The notes: generated from the sequence alone by a model not told the origin. Positions 1-9,499 are shown, counted from the first letter of the stretch. The stretch: 44,608 nucleotides of DNA from JAXDLH01 sp034666705 (GCA_034666705.1 JAXDLH010000488.1:1-44608); one strand, 5' to 3'. Translations and numbers: made by a program.

Positions 1-16
1 GGGGCCCGCCACACCC

Positions 17-50
17 GGGGGTGCGCCGGCCCCCACGTCATTTCGATGAC
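17..50. other. Two hairpins at window edge, upstream of sensor kinase
   Basis: Two adjacent inverted repeats are visible. GGGGG (17-21) and CCCCC (30-34) flank an 8-nt loop, and GTCAT (37-41) and ATGAC (46-50) flank TTCG. They could be the end of a gene that lies before the window, or part of the leader of the sensor kinase. There is no clear U tract. The rest of the first 177 bases holds no gene or promoter I can support. Confidence 0.35.
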
Positions 51-177
51 AATGACGACGCGACAGAGGCGAATGCAGAGGTGCGGCCGGACGGTGATAA
101 GAGTTGCGCAAAACATGCGTAACGAGCGGGGATCGCACTTGGCATAAGGGCTGCCGGCAGCATACAGTCGGTCTCCA

Positions 178-2880
178 ATGGAACGAACAATGCGCGGCTC
201 CCACCCTGGCAGTGCACGGGCCTCTCGGCTCGATCGGCGCGCCGTGCGCAACGGTCGCGGCGGCGAATCCAATTGGCAGTTGCTTCCGTGGTTGCCGCTC
301 GTCGAAACGCTCGCCAGGCACGCGTGGAACCACCGGCTCTGGTTGCTGAGCGGGGCGGTCGCGGCCGGGATGATGCTAACTCGCGAACGGTGGAGTCTCG
401 CCGTAGCAGTTGGCGCCACCTGGTGCACCTTCGCTGCGCTGTGGGCACTATGGCGCGACGTGCCGGCGCGACCAGCATGGCTCGCGATGGCTATCGGGCT
501 GGCGGCGTTTGCGATCGCAGGTACGACCGACGAGCTTGCCGCACGCCGCGGTGTTGAGGCGGGAGCCATCCGCTTCGTCGATGCCTGCATGTACGTGTTC
601 GCGATCTGCACTGCCCTTGCGCAATTCGCCTGGCCAGAGATGCGTCAATTCTCGCGGCGGGTTACGGTTACGCTCGCCGACCTGGTGACCCTGGTGAGCG
701 CATCCGTGCTCTGGGCGTCGGTTGGTTTTCCGCCGCTTGACGTGATCTGGACCGTAGGGTCACTCGGCACTCTCGTCCAATCCGCAGAGTTCATCCTGCC
801 GCTTCTGGCGATCGGCCTCGTATCCCCGCAGCTGCCACGCCGCCGGCGGCGGACGGTTGGTCTGATTGGCGTTGCATTGGCAAGCGGACTGGCGGCGGAC
901 CTCCTTGGCAATTCGCTCCAGGACCGGTCGAGCACCGTGATGCCGGGCGCGATGGTATTTCAGATAGTGGAGTTCATGCTGCTGTTCTGGGCCGCCCTCG
1001 ATGCCGCCCGCGGCGATCCGGTCGCAGAAGCACCGCCCGCTGAGGAATTGGCGCCTCCTTTTGTCGTTCCGGGCGTGCTGGGACTGGCAGCGCTCGTGTC
1101 GGCCGCTGGGCGGATGAGCAGCTTGAACGCTCCGCAGGATCTATTCGTCCTGGCCGTTGGCGGAAGCCTGGTTGCGCGCGAATTTTTTCGAGTGGCTGAG
1201 CGCCACCGCTGGCAGGAGCGGACGACGACCTCGCTCGAGCTCGAAGCGCGCTTGTTGGACCTCCATGCCGATGCCCTCTCCGATCTCTCCCCGGAGCGCG
1301 CCCTGCGAGATACCTGTCATCTTGCCGCGGAGGTGCTGCGCGCGACAGGTGCCCTGGCATGGACGGCAGAGGATGAATCGCTGCGGCTCCTCGGAGCTGG
1401 GCCAGCGCGACGGGAGTCGCTGGCTGGCCGGAAGGTCAGCCTCGCCGAGATCGACTGCCTCGCGGTGCGTGTCTTTCTCACCGGCTCGGCCGAAGTATGT
1501 ACCGCGTCCGCGCTGACCGAGCATACGGACCGCTTCTTCGCGACGGTGATGGATGCGGCGTCGATGCTCGCCGTCCCGATGATTCGGGAAGGCACCACAA
1601 TTGGCACGCTCGTGCTGGCCCGGGACGCCCACGCGCCCGCATTCAGCCAATTCGACGAGCGCAAGGCTGCCCTCATCGCGAGCCAGGCCGCCGGCGCGCT
1701 GCGCCGACTCGAGTTGTATGGCGAGCTTAAGGGGCAGGTTGCGGAAGACATGCTCGTACATCGCTTCGCCACCCGGGCCGTCGGTGCGCGCAATGCGAGT
1801 GACATCGCCCTCTTGTTGCTCGAGCATTTGCAGGAGCACAGCCCCTTCGACCGCGCCTCGGTTTGCCTCACCGACGACGTGGGCCGAGGGCGCCTCATCC
1901 CGCTCGCGCATCTGAACCCAGGTGGCAGCAGATGGCCCCGCATCGCCGAGGGCATTGTCAACATCCGTGTGCCGCTCCAGGCTGGGCTGCGGGTTGTAGG
2001 ATACGTCGACCTCGATCGCGCGAACGGACGGCCATTCACGCCCGACGAGGAACGCGTGGCGTTGCGATTGGTCGAACAGGCGGCAACGGCGATGCAAAGT
2101 GTGCGTCTGCAGGAGGAGTCCAGTAAGGCGGCGACGTACCGCGAGCTCGATCGTCTGAAGACCGATCTGCTGAACGCGGTATCACACGACCTGCGTGCCC
2201 CACTCGCAAACATCAAGGCCTACGCGAGTACCCTGGTCGACGCAATGGACGCTATGGATGCCGACGAGCAGTTGGTGTACTTGAAGACAATCGAGGAGGA
2301 GTCGGACCGGCTCCGCGACCTGCTCGAGCACTTGCTCGACCTGTCCAAGATCGAGGCCGGCGTCCTGCAGGTCGATCTCCAACCGGTGAGCCTCCCGCGG
2401 ATCATCGATCAAACGTTGCACAGCATCGCGCGAACGAGCCACACGTTCGAGGTCGATGTCTCGCCTGATCTCTTCGTGCTCGCCGATGGGCGGCGACTGC
2501 GCCAGGTGCTGCACAATCTCATCGAGAATGCGGTCAAGTACTCGCCGGACGGAGGCCCCATCGTCGTTGGTGCTCGCGTCACTGGCCGGGAAGTTCAGGT
2601 TGCCGTGCAGGACCATGGCATTGGTATCGCTGCCCATCAACGCGACCGGGTTTTCCAGCCGTATCAGCGCGCCGACACCGCAAAAACTCGCCGGATCAGC
2701 GGCAATGGCTTGGGGCTGGCGATCTGCAAGGGTATCATCGAGGCGCACCATGGGCGCATCTGGGTTGACAGCGAGGCGGGTGTCGGAAGCACCTTCGTTT
2801 TCACGCTGCAGTACGCGGCAATTGCAGCCTCAGAAGAGCTGGCCCACGACAGCGCCGCGTATGGAGTCCAGGTCGGCTAA
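178..2880 (+). CDS. Membrane sensor histidine kinase with tandem GAF domains
   Basis: This is a sensor kinase of 900 residues. Residues about 50-345 form a series of roughly ten hydrophobic segments, a membrane input region I cannot assign to a named family. Two GAF-like domains follow (about 365-510 and 535-640). The HisKA domain contains SHDLRAPL with the phospho-acceptor His at about residue 670. The ATPase domain has the N box (LIENAVKYS, Asn784), G1 (DHGIGIA, Asp812) and G2 (GNGLGLAI, Gly842). The response regulator gene begins 50 bp downstream, so the two probably form a two-component pair. The ligand is unknown. The start is uncertain: no Shine-Dalgarno sequence precedes ATG 178, and the basic first 40 residues could be untranslated, with a later start just before the first membrane segment. 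Confidence 0.9.
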   Translation: MERTMRGSHPGSARASRLDRRAVRNGRGGESNWQLLPWLPLVETLARHAWNHRLWLLSGAVAAGMMLTRERWSLAVAVGATWCTFAALWALWRDVPARPAWLAMAIGLAAFAIAGTTDELAARRGVEAGAIRFVDACMYVFAICTALAQFAWPEMRQFSRRVTVTLADLVTLVSASVLWASVGFPPLDVIWTVGSLGTLVQSAEFILPLLAIGLVSPQLPRRRRRTVGLIGVALASGLAADLLGNSLQDRSSTVMPGAMVFQIVEFMLLFWAALDAARGDPVAEAPPAEELAPPFVVPGVLGLAALVSAAGRMSSLNAPQDLFVLAVGGSLVAREFFRVAERHRWQERTTTSLELEARLLDLHADALSDLSPERALRDTCHLAAEVLRATGALAWTAEDESLRLLGAGPARRESLAGRKVSLAEIDCLAVRVFLTGSAEVCTASALTEHTDRFFATVMDAASMLAVPMIREGTTIGTLVLARDAHAPAFSQFDERKAALIASQAAGALRRLELYGELKGQVAEDMLVHRFATRAVGARNASDIALLLLEHLQEHSPFDRASVCLTDDVGRGRLIPLAHLNPGGSRWPRIAEGIVNIRVPLQAGLRVVGYVDLDRANGRPFTPDEERVALRLVEQAATAMQSVRLQEESSKAATYRELDRLKTDLLNAVSHDLRAPLANIKAYASTLVDAMDAMDADEQLVYLKTIEEESDRLRDLLEHLLDLSKIEAGVLQVDLQPVSLPRIIDQTLHSIARTSHTFEVDVSPDLFVLADGRRLRQVLHNLIENAVKYSPDGGPIVVGARVTGREVQVAVQDHGIGIAAHQRDRVFQPYQRADTAKTRRISGNGLGLAICKGIIEAHHGRIWVDSEAGVGSTFVFTLQYAAIAASEELAHDSAAYGVQVG

Positions 2881-2930
2881 CCACGCAGACGCCTGTCCAT
2901 TCAACGAGAACCTCAGCCTGAGGAGCGGAC

Positions 2931-3659
2931 ATGAACGGGAAGCCGAGCAAAAACACATGCATCGTGATCGCCGACGACGATCCAAAAATGATCCGACTGC
3001 TTCGTCGCAATCTCGAGCAGGCAGGCTTCCGCGTCGCCGCGGCGACCGATGGTCCGTCCGCGCTCACGCTTGTGGAATCGGAAGACCCGGACCTCATGGT
3101 GCTGGACGTAATGATGCCCGGTATGGATGGCTGCGAGGTACTCGCGCGGCTCCGCGAGTTCACCTGGATTCCGGTGATCATCCTGTCCGGCAAGGATGCG
3201 GAGAGCGATATCGTGCGCGGTCTGGAAGCCGGTGCCGACGATTATGTACTCAAGCCATTCGCGCCCCGCGAGCTCCTCGCGCGCGTGCAGGCCGCCCTCC
3301 GCCGCTCGAATCTCAGCGGCGATGACCGAACTCCGGCGGTGTTGCGGAATGGCGAGCTCACGATCGACTATGCGCAACACCTCGTCACGCTGGGTGAGGA
3401 AGAGATCCCGTTGACCCCCACGGAATATCGGCTCGTCGCATGCCTCGGCCAGAACGTCGGCCGGACGCTGACTCAGGAGGACATCCTGCTCCGCGTCTGG
3501 GGTAATGGCTATCAAGACGAGGCGCATCTGCTGCGAGTGAACATCGCTCGGCTCCGCGGCAAGCTCCGGGAGAACGGAGCCACGTCGCGGTTCGTGGTAA
3601 CTCGGCCAGGCGTAGGCTATACGATGCCTCGTGTCGACGAGCCGGTGCGGAGCGCGTAA
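2931..3659 (+). CDS. OmpR/PhoB-family response regulator
   Basis: This DNA-binding response regulator of 242 residues is the likely partner of the upstream kinase. The receiver domain (about 10-125) has the acidic pocket IADDDP, the phospho-acceptor Asp59 in VLDVMMPGMDG and the conserved Lys108 in LKPF. The C-terminal winged helix (about 140-235) has the family's LTPTEYRLVACL, VNIARLRGKL and GVGYTM. An AGGAG ribosome binding site at 2921-2925 lies 5 nt before ATG. The 188 bp after the gene contain a spaced direct repeat that could be a target site for a regulator of this type. The regulon is not known. Confidence 0.95.
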   Translation: MNGKPSKNTCIVIADDDPKMIRLLRRNLEQAGFRVAAATDGPSALTLVESEDPDLMVLDVMMPGMDGCEVLARLREFTWIPVIILSGKDAESDIVRGLEAGADDYVLKPFAPRELLARVQAALRRSNLSGDDRTPAVLRNGELTIDYAQHLVTLGEEEIPLTPTEYRLVACLGQNVGRTLTQEDILLRVWGNGYQDEAHLLRVNIARLRGKLRENGATSRFVVTRPGVGYTMPRVDEPVRSA

Positions 3660-3686
3660 GCGGGTACCACTCCATGTGATCACGCT

Positions 3687-3717
3687 GTGATTGGGCGTGC
3701 ACAGTGCGTAATTGGGC
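3687..3717. repeat. 10-bp direct repeat with 21-bp period, possible operator
   Basis: GTGATTGGGC at 3687-3696 recurs as GTAATTGGGC at 3708-3717, nine of ten bases identical and exactly 21 bp apart, about two helical turns. CTGTGA also occurs twice nearby, at 3685 and 3716. The repeat lies between the response regulator and the GNAT/recombinase genes. Same-face direct repeats are typical of OmpR-family binding sites, but that role is inferred. Confidence 0.35.
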
Positions 3718-3847
3718 TGTGACGCTTCCGCATGCAGAATATGCGTGCCTGCCGTACGTAGGTGAGCAATTACGAGTTGAGCGTGCGGCAATAAGCGTGT
3801 GACGAGCAACGACCGCCGGCGAGCGGTGTTGCAGCCGAGCGAGGCCA

Positions 3848-4453
3848 GTGGTTACCCTTCTCGAAGCCAATCCTCCCGCCACCCGGGCACGGCACGCATT
3901 GTGGCCGTGGACCGGGGGAGCGTTGAAGACAGAGGCGAAGGTGGCCACTGAGGAACTCTCATACCGAATCCGTGCAGCGACTCCCGAGGACGCAGCGAGT
4001 CTGCGTGAGATCTCGGGCAAAACCCTAGCGCACCCCGAAGGACGGGCCCGTCGCGAGGGGTACAACGCGGCCGCCCAGCGGGGTGAGCTGCTGGTTCTCG
4101 AGCGCTACGAAGGTCGGGTGCGCGATTGGCGCATCAACGCCTTCGCCGAGTGGCACATCCGTGTAGACGACGTACTGACGATCCGAGACATCGGCACGGA
4201 GGGCGAGGCCCCGCACTCCGGCATGGTCAAACAACTGGTCAACGAGTTGATCCGCTCTCTGGCACCCGTCGAGGCTGGCCTGAAGGTCCGGAAGGATGCG
4301 GGGGAGTGGAACGACATCATTGGCAGTATCGCGGGTTTCGAGCTCGAGGGATCGGAGTACCGACGACCGCACTGGATCAACGTCTGGAAGTGGACGCGTG
4401 AGCAGGCCGCGCAGGCGGCTCGGCCCCAGCGTCCGCCGCGATTCCGCCGATGA
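3848..4453 (+). CDS. Putative GNAT-family acetyltransferase
   Basis: This protein has up to 201 residues and a GNAT-like beginning (YRIRAATPEDAASLREIS). Its middle resembles an N-acetyltransferase fold, but I cannot point to a clean acetyl-CoA loop (R/Q-x-x-G-x-G/A). The assignment is therefore tentative and the substrate unknown. The GTG at 3848 gives a 31-residue leader with no family similarity. The in-frame GTG at 3941, with AGAGG ending 5 nt before it, would begin VATEELSYRIRAAT and is a better candidate start. The recombinase gene follows 47 bp downstream on the same strand, and the two may be co-transcribed. Confidence 0.6.
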   Translation: MVTLLEANPPATRARHALWPWTGGALKTEAKVATEELSYRIRAATPEDAASLREISGKTLAHPEGRARREGYNAAAQRGELLVLERYEGRVRDWRINAFAEWHIRVDDVLTIRDIGTEGEAPHSGMVKQLVNELIRSLAPVEAGLKVRKDAGEWNDIIGSIAGFELEGSEYRRPHWINVWKWTREQAAQAARPQRPPRFRR

Positions 4454-4500
4454 GCGCGGCTGCACTCCTGATGCAGGCCGACTGACGAGTGGAGGTTCGC

Positions 4501-5403
4501 ATGCGCAGCACCGCCGACAGCGGGCTCAGTGAGTGCATCGATGCATTTCTCGACCACATGGCGAATCAACGTCGCGTGGCGCCGAATACCATCGCGGCAT
4601 ACCACAACGACTTGCGCCAATTCGTGGAGCACCTCGTGGCTGAGGCCGATGACCTCACGCGACTCGCGAGTTTGGATAGTGCGGCGCTCACGGGATACGT
4701 CCTGTGCTTGCGAGACAAGGGATACGCCCAGGCTACAGTCGCGCGCAAGATCGCTGCGGTGAAGTCATTCTTCCACTATGCTGTCGAGTCGGGACTCGTC
4801 CGCGAGAATCCAGCCGCGGCGCTCGACTCGCCGCGGGTGCGGCGCGCGCAACCGCGGCCGGCCAGCGCTGCTGACGTCCAGGCGCTCCTGGACGCGGGGT
4901 GCTCTGGTGCGGGGCCCGACAGCCTGCGCAATCGCGCCATGCTCACGCTGCTCTATCACTCTGGCATGCGAGTCAGCGAGGTGGTGGCACTCGACGTACA
5001 CGACCTCGATCTTAGTGCGGGAACGGTGCTCTGCCGTGGGCGCGGGGACCGCGCGCGTTCTATTCCATTGCCGGTAGAAGCTCGCGACGCGCTCGATCTG
5101 TACCTCGACGAGGGGCGTCCGCTGCTAGGGCGTGACTTGAGCGAGGAGGAGCATGCGTTGTTCCTCAACCACCGCGGGACCCGCCTGACCCGGCAGGGCT
5201 TTTGGCTCATCATGAAGGACCGGGCGCGGGAGGCTGGCATCGAGGCGTCGATTACCCCCCACACGCTCCGCCACTCGTTCGCTTACCAGCACCTCGACAG
5301 CGGCACCGCCCTACGGGAGCTGAAAGAGCTGCTCGGGCATATGAATATCTCGACCACCCAGATTTACACCACGCCAGACCATGTAACTCCCGCTTCCGCA
5401 TAG
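4501..5403 (+). CDS. Tyrosine recombinase (XerC/XerD-like)
   Basis: This is a site-specific tyrosine recombinase of 300 residues, the length expected of XerC/XerD. The N-terminal SAM-like core-binding domain is about residues 5-95. The catalytic domain shows Arg157 (GMRVSEVVALDVHDLD), His254 and Arg257 (HTLRHSF), His280 (LLGHMN) and nucleophile Tyr289 (TTQIYTT). The hairpin that normally reads GKGNKER is GRGDRAR here, so the usual catalytic Lys is Arg. Only 11 residues follow Tyr289, and the usual tail ending in L...HP is missing. GGAGG at 4491-4495 lies 5 nt before ATG 4501, which decides the start over the upstream GTG at 4489. It could act in chromosome dimer resolution or be a Xer-like accessory recombinase. 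Confidence 0.9.
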   Translation: MRSTADSGLSECIDAFLDHMANQRRVAPNTIAAYHNDLRQFVEHLVAEADDLTRLASLDSAALTGYVLCLRDKGYAQATVARKIAAVKSFFHYAVESGLVRENPAAALDSPRVRRAQPRPASAADVQALLDAGCSGAGPDSLRNRAMLTLLYHSGMRVSEVVALDVHDLDLSAGTVLCRGRGDRARSIPLPVEARDALDLYLDEGRPLLGRDLSEEEHALFLNHRGTRLTRQGFWLIMKDRAREAGIEASITPHTLRHSFAYQHLDSGTALRELKELLGHMNISTTQIYTTPDHVTPASA

Positions 5404-5468
5404 CCTGGCATAGAGCCCGCCTCCCCGACCCTTCATGCTAGAGTACGAGTGACCCGAGCCCGCACTGC

Positions 5469-7421
5469 GTGGCGCTGCCATCCATTACAGCGGAGCATCG
5501 GCGCGGTGGTCCCTTGGTCGCTCGAACCCGAATCACTCGCGTCAGCTGGCCTTCCGGGCCAATTTTGCTTCTCCTCTGCGTCGCATTTTTTCTGGCGGTG
5601 GGAGGGGCCCGCGGCGCCCCGGCCGTCGCGCTCAGTCCAAATGAGACGGCACAGGCGGTCCAGAGCGCGGTGCCCGCGCCTCGCGATCTCGTCCAGCTCG
5701 CCGAAGCGTACCGCGGCTTGCGTGCGGTACCCCAGATCGTCAACGCCGACCAGCCGTCTTACGAGATCGGTCGCCGCGACAGTTTCTGGATCTCCACGCA
5801 GAATCCACCCACGCAGCGCCAATCCTCGGCCACCCTGCAGTTGATCGGACGGCACGCCTACTGGTACGTGCAGGATGGCTTCTCCGCGCCCGACGATGCG
5901 CTGCAGCGCAATGCGGCATTCTTCGACGATCAGACCTATCCGCGGGTCCGCCAGCTCGTCGGCAGCGAGCCGTTTCCCGGCATCGACAACGACCCGCGGA
6001 TCACGATCTTTCTCGGCGACGTGCCTCAGGTGGCGGGCTACGTGACCGCCTCGGACACCGTGCCGACAGCGGTTCATCCCTACTCGAACGAGCGGGACAT
6101 GGTGTACCTGAACCTGCGGGCGCTCAAGGTTGGGCAGCGGGAACTGGATGGCACGCTTGCCCACGAGTTCACGCACCTCGTCCACGGGAACGTCAACGCC
6201 GCCGAAGATACCTGGGTCAAAGAGGGGCTCGCGGAGCTTGTCTCCTCGATCGTCGTGCCTGATCGCCCGGAGCACGGCCTGCCGTCCTCGGCCTTCGCGT
6301 CACTCCCAGATTTGCAACTGAGCTCGTGGTCTGATCCCGAGCTTCCAGGTCCACCCGTCGCTGCGCACTATCAGGCTGGATCCTGGTTTCTTCGCTATTT
6401 CGTGGATCGCTTCGGAGACGGGGCACTCCAGCCGCTCCTGAGCCGCCCAGCGCACGGACCCGCCAATTTCGACGGTTTTCTCGCCGACCGAGGTCTTGGG
6501 CTGAGCTTTGCCGACCTATTCGCCGACTGGACCGTCGCGAATCTCGTGGGGCAGCGCACCGATTCCACCGTCTGGTCGTATCGGTCTTCACAGCCGACGG
6601 TGCCACGGACTCGCCCGATTGCGGTGGGGGATACCGTACACGACACCGTGGCGCAGTTCGGGACCGATTATTTCGAGATGCAGCCTGCCCGACCATTTAC
6701 GCTGGCATTCTCAGGCTCCACCGTGGTGCCCGTCGTGGGCACTGAGCCAATCGGAGGCGACGCGATGTGGTTCGGGGGTCGAGCCGATGGCGCCGTCGCC
6801 ACGATGACGCGCGACTTCGACTTGACGACCGTAAGCGCGCCGACGCTCACCTACGACGCCTGGTACGACCTCGAGCATCAATACGATTATGCGTACCTGT
6901 CGGCCTCGACCGACGGCGGTCATACGTGGACGCTGCTCGGAACACCCGCAATGGAACGCGAGAATCCGAGCGGTAACGGACTGGGCGTTGGCTACACGGG
7001 GCACAGCGGTGGTGGGTCTGAGGCTCAATGGATTCACGAGTTCGTAGATCTGAGCCAATTCGATGGCGAGACCGTACGGCTCGCATTCAGCTACATCACC
7101 GACGATGCCGTCACGCATGAGGGAATCGTGCTCGACAACGTCCGCTTGGATGCGGTTGGCTACGACGACCATGATCCGACCGCCGGGCCCTGGAGCCTGC
7201 AAGGCTGGACGCGTGTCGGTCCGGCGATACTGCAGACGTGGTCAGTACAGGTCGTCGAGTTCGCCGGATCCGACGTCCGCGTGTCGCGAGTACCCGTCTC
7301 CGAGTCGGGGGAGGCGACGTGGTCCACAAGTGCAGCCGGTGATCGCAAGGCCGTGGTATTGATTTCCGGAACCGCACCCGTGACGCTCGAGCTCGCTTCC
7401 TATCAGCTCTCCTTTCGCTGA
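5469..7421 (+). CDS. Secreted gluzincin-like metallopeptidase
   Basis: This is an exported zinc peptidase of 650 residues. A signal-like hydrophobic segment lies at about 30-47 (ILLLLCVAFFLAVGG). The zinc site is HEFTHLVH, with His232, Glu233 and His236, followed by KEGLAEL, where Glu256 is the probable third ligand as in gluzincins. The C-terminal part (about 435-570) has the beta-rich, Asp/Gly-rich pattern of the immune-inhibitor-A/MAM-like accessory domain (LSASTDGGHTW, GIVLDNVRLD). It probably degrades extracellular protein, but the substrate is unknown. GTG 5469 is taken as the start without a clear ribosome binding site; the in-frame TTG at 5514 would still keep the signal segment. A possible extended -10 (TGCTAGAGT) lies at 5436-5444. 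Confidence 0.82.
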   Translation: MALPSITAEHRRGGPLVARTRITRVSWPSGPILLLLCVAFFLAVGGARGAPAVALSPNETAQAVQSAVPAPRDLVQLAEAYRGLRAVPQIVNADQPSYEIGRRDSFWISTQNPPTQRQSSATLQLIGRHAYWYVQDGFSAPDDALQRNAAFFDDQTYPRVRQLVGSEPFPGIDNDPRITIFLGDVPQVAGYVTASDTVPTAVHPYSNERDMVYLNLRALKVGQRELDGTLAHEFTHLVHGNVNAAEDTWVKEGLAELVSSIVVPDRPEHGLPSSAFASLPDLQLSSWSDPELPGPPVAAHYQAGSWFLRYFVDRFGDGALQPLLSRPAHGPANFDGFLADRGLGLSFADLFADWTVANLVGQRTDSTVWSYRSSQPTVPRTRPIAVGDTVHDTVAQFGTDYFEMQPARPFTLAFSGSTVVPVVGTEPIGGDAMWFGGRADGAVATMTRDFDLTTVSAPTLTYDAWYDLEHQYDYAYLSASTDGGHTWTLLGTPAMERENPSGNGLGVGYTGHSGGGSEAQWIHEFVDLSQFDGETVRLAFSYITDDAVTHEGIVLDNVRLDAVGYDDHDPTAGPWSLQGWTRVGPAILQTWSVQVVEFAGSDVRVSRVPVSESGEATWSTSAAGDRKAVVLISGTAPVTLELASYQLSFR

Positions 7422-7650
7422 TCCTCGCCGCCGTTGGGTTCCAGGAATTGCCGTCACACGTAACTCACAGCTTCGTTCTGGAGCCCGGGGTTGGCACCCC
7501 CGTCCCGCATCATTCCCTCAATATCATGCCAGTGCGCGCCGCGAAAGCGCGAATCGCACAACGCCTTGACGCGCATGCCTGACAGACAATGGACTTCCAA
7601 GTTGCCGTGATCTTCCCTTCGAAGCTGGAAACGAGTACGCTCATATGTGC
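7422..7650. other. Intergenic stretch before the rny promoter
   Basis: Apart from the rny promoter at its downstream end, I see no gene, hairpin terminator or repeat that I can support in this stretch. An 80-codon minus-strand frame (7454-7696) is open but resembles no family, and its beginning overlaps the rny promoter. Confidence 0.4.
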
Positions 7651-7680
7651 TTGACACCCTCAAAAAGGCGCCGATATCAT
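7651..7680 (+). promoter_or_regulatory. Sigma70-like promoter of rny
   Basis: A perfect -35 TTGACA (7651-7656) is separated by 18 bp from TATCAT (7675-7680), which matches five of six bases of the -10 consensus. Transcription would start near 7687, giving a leader of about 75 nt before rny, whose GGAGG (7745-7749) lies 12 nt before ATG. Confidence 0.75.
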
Positions 7681-7761
7681 CCGTAAGGGTCACCAATTTG
7701 TGACGATTCGGAGCCTGGAATCGGGCTCAGAGCCTAAGAGTTTTGGAGGACGAGACGAATC

Positions 7762-9294
7762 ATGGAACTGGTCATCGTCATCCTCGTCGGCCTCATAGCG
7801 GTCGGCGTGGGGTTGGGTGCCGGGGTCCTACTTGGTCAGCGCGGCTATGGCGGCCGGGCGGCACAAGCGGAAACCGCGGCAGCGAAGCTCCTCGCTGACG
7901 CAGAGGCGAACAAGAAAGAGCTGCTCCTCGAAGCAAAAGAGGAGAGCATGAAGCTGCGAGCCGCAATCGAGAATGAAGCCAGGCAGCAGCGGGGAGAGCT
8001 CAAGACGGAGCAGAATCGGCTCCGCCAGAAGGAGGAGAACCTCGACCGTAAGGTTGAGGTTCTCGAGCAGCGCGAGCGCCGAATGGCGACGCGTGAGCAG
8101 GAGATCGAAGCGCGGGCAAAAGAGGTCGACGAGCTGCGGGCGAGTGAAGTTCACGAGCTCGAGCTCCTGGCACAGATGACCCGCGACGAAGCGCGCGGCA
8201 GCCTGATAACTCGTCTCGAATCCGAGATGCGTGAAGAGGCCGGACGCCGCGCGCGCCACATCGTGGAGGACGCGCGGCGCGACGCGAATGAAGAGGCGCG
8301 TCGTCTGGTCACCCTGGCAGTGCAGCGCATCGCAGGCGAGCACGTTGGCGAAACGACCGTGAGCGTCGTGCCAATCCCGAATGAGGAGATGAAGGGGCGG
8401 ATCATCGGACGCGAGGGGCGGAACATCCGCGCTCTCGAAGCTGCGACCGGTGTCGACCTCATCATCGACGAGACGCCAGATGCGGTCATGATCTCCGGCT
8501 TCGACCCCGTGCGCCGAGAGATCGCCCGGCTTTCGCTGAGCCGCCTGGTGCAGGATGGGCGAATTCACCCAGCTCGCATCGAAGAGGTCGTGGCGAAGGC
8601 GACCCAGGAGGTCGAAGAGGGGATGCTGCGGGCTGGCGAGGAGGCTGCGCTGGCGGCTGGCGTACACGGCCTGCATGCCGAGATCCTCAAGGTCTTTGGA
8701 CGCATGAAGTATCGGACCAGCTATGGCCAGAACCAGCTCGCGCACTCGGTCGAGGTGTCGCAGATCGCCCGCATCCTGGCGAATGAGCTCGGGGCGGACC
8801 CTGAAGTGGCTGCGCGTGGGGCCCTGCTGCACGATATCGGGAAGGTCATGGGCCACGAGGTGGACGGCCCGCACCACGTCATCGGCGCGGATTTCGTCCG
8901 GCGCTTCGGTGAGTCGGGCAAGGTGGCGGACGCCATTGTGGAGCACCACGACAGCGATCCCGAGCTCGTGGGCCTGGAGGCAGTCATCGTCCAGGCAGCC
9001 GACGCCATCTCCGGCGCTCGGCCCGGCGCACGCCACGAGAGCGTCGAGAACTACATCAAGCGGCTCGAGTCACTGGAGCAAATCGCGAACTCGTTCATGG
9101 GTGTGGAGAAATCGTTCGCGATTCAGGCGGGCCGCGAAGTACGCATCGTGGTCAAGCCCGACGAGATCGACGATCTTGGCTCGATTCGGCTCGCCCGCGA
9201 CATCGCGAAGAAGATCGAGGAGAACCTGCAGTATCCTGGCCAGGTCAAGGTGACCGTGGTGCGGGAGACGCGGGCCTTCGAGATCGCCCACTAG
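7762..9294 (+). CDS. rny: Ribonuclease Y
   Basis: This is the membrane-anchored endoribonuclease that initiates mRNA decay, with 510 residues as is usual. In order it shows one N-terminal membrane helix (about 3-25), a long charged coiled coil (about 28-195, rich in Glu, Arg and Lys), a KH RNA-binding domain (about 205-265, with GREGRNIRALEAATG) and an HD phosphohydrolase domain with the metal pair His357-Asp358 in LLHDIGKVMGHEVDG. Its C-terminal end (LQYPGQVKVTVVRETRAFEIAH) is close to the family's. It has its own promoter and a strong terminator, so it is probably a single-gene transcript. Confidence 0.97.
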   Translation: MELVIVILVGLIAVGVGLGAGVLLGQRGYGGRAAQAETAAAKLLADAEANKKELLLEAKEESMKLRAAIENEARQQRGELKTEQNRLRQKEENLDRKVEVLEQRERRMATREQEIEARAKEVDELRASEVHELELLAQMTRDEARGSLITRLESEMREEAGRRARHIVEDARRDANEEARRLVTLAVQRIAGEHVGETTVSVVPIPNEEMKGRIIGREGRNIRALEAATGVDLIIDETPDAVMISGFDPVRREIARLSLSRLVQDGRIHPARIEEVVAKATQEVEEGMLRAGEEAALAAGVHGLHAEILKVFGRMKYRTSYGQNQLAHSVEVSQIARILANELGADPEVAARGALLHDIGKVMGHEVDGPHHVIGADFVRRFGESGKVADAIVEHHDSDPELVGLEAVIVQAADAISGARPGARHESVENYIKRLESLEQIANSFMGVEKSFAIQAGREVRIVVKPDEIDDLGSIRLARDIAKKIEENLQYPGQVKVTVVRETRAFEIAH

Positions 9295-9315
9295 GCAAGA
9301 GGGAGCGCAGTCGTG

Positions 9316-9349
9316 GAGAGCAGGGCGCCCGGACAGGCGCCCTGCTCTC
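9316..9349 (+). terminator. Terminator hairpin after rny
   Basis: A perfect 14-bp stem, GAGAGCAGGGCGCC (9316-9329) and its complement (9336-9349), encloses a 6-nt loop. It lies 22 bp after the rny stop codon. The following sequence (TGCTTATCCC) is only weakly U-rich. Confidence 0.8.
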
Positions 9350-9499
9350 TGCTTATCCCTCACCTGCACGGCACCCGCCCATCTTACGCGTCGCGGTCGG
9401 TGCGGGCAGGGTCGTGGATGTAACGGGCCGAGGAATCCGACCCTATATGATGGCCCCAGCAGCCTAGCACTCAATTCCGGGAGAGAGGGATTTGGACCA

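Noticed and set aside
7454..7696. 80-residue minus-strand frame before rny
   Set aside because: No recognisable motif, no ribosome binding site seen, and its start overlaps the strong rny promoter on the other strand.
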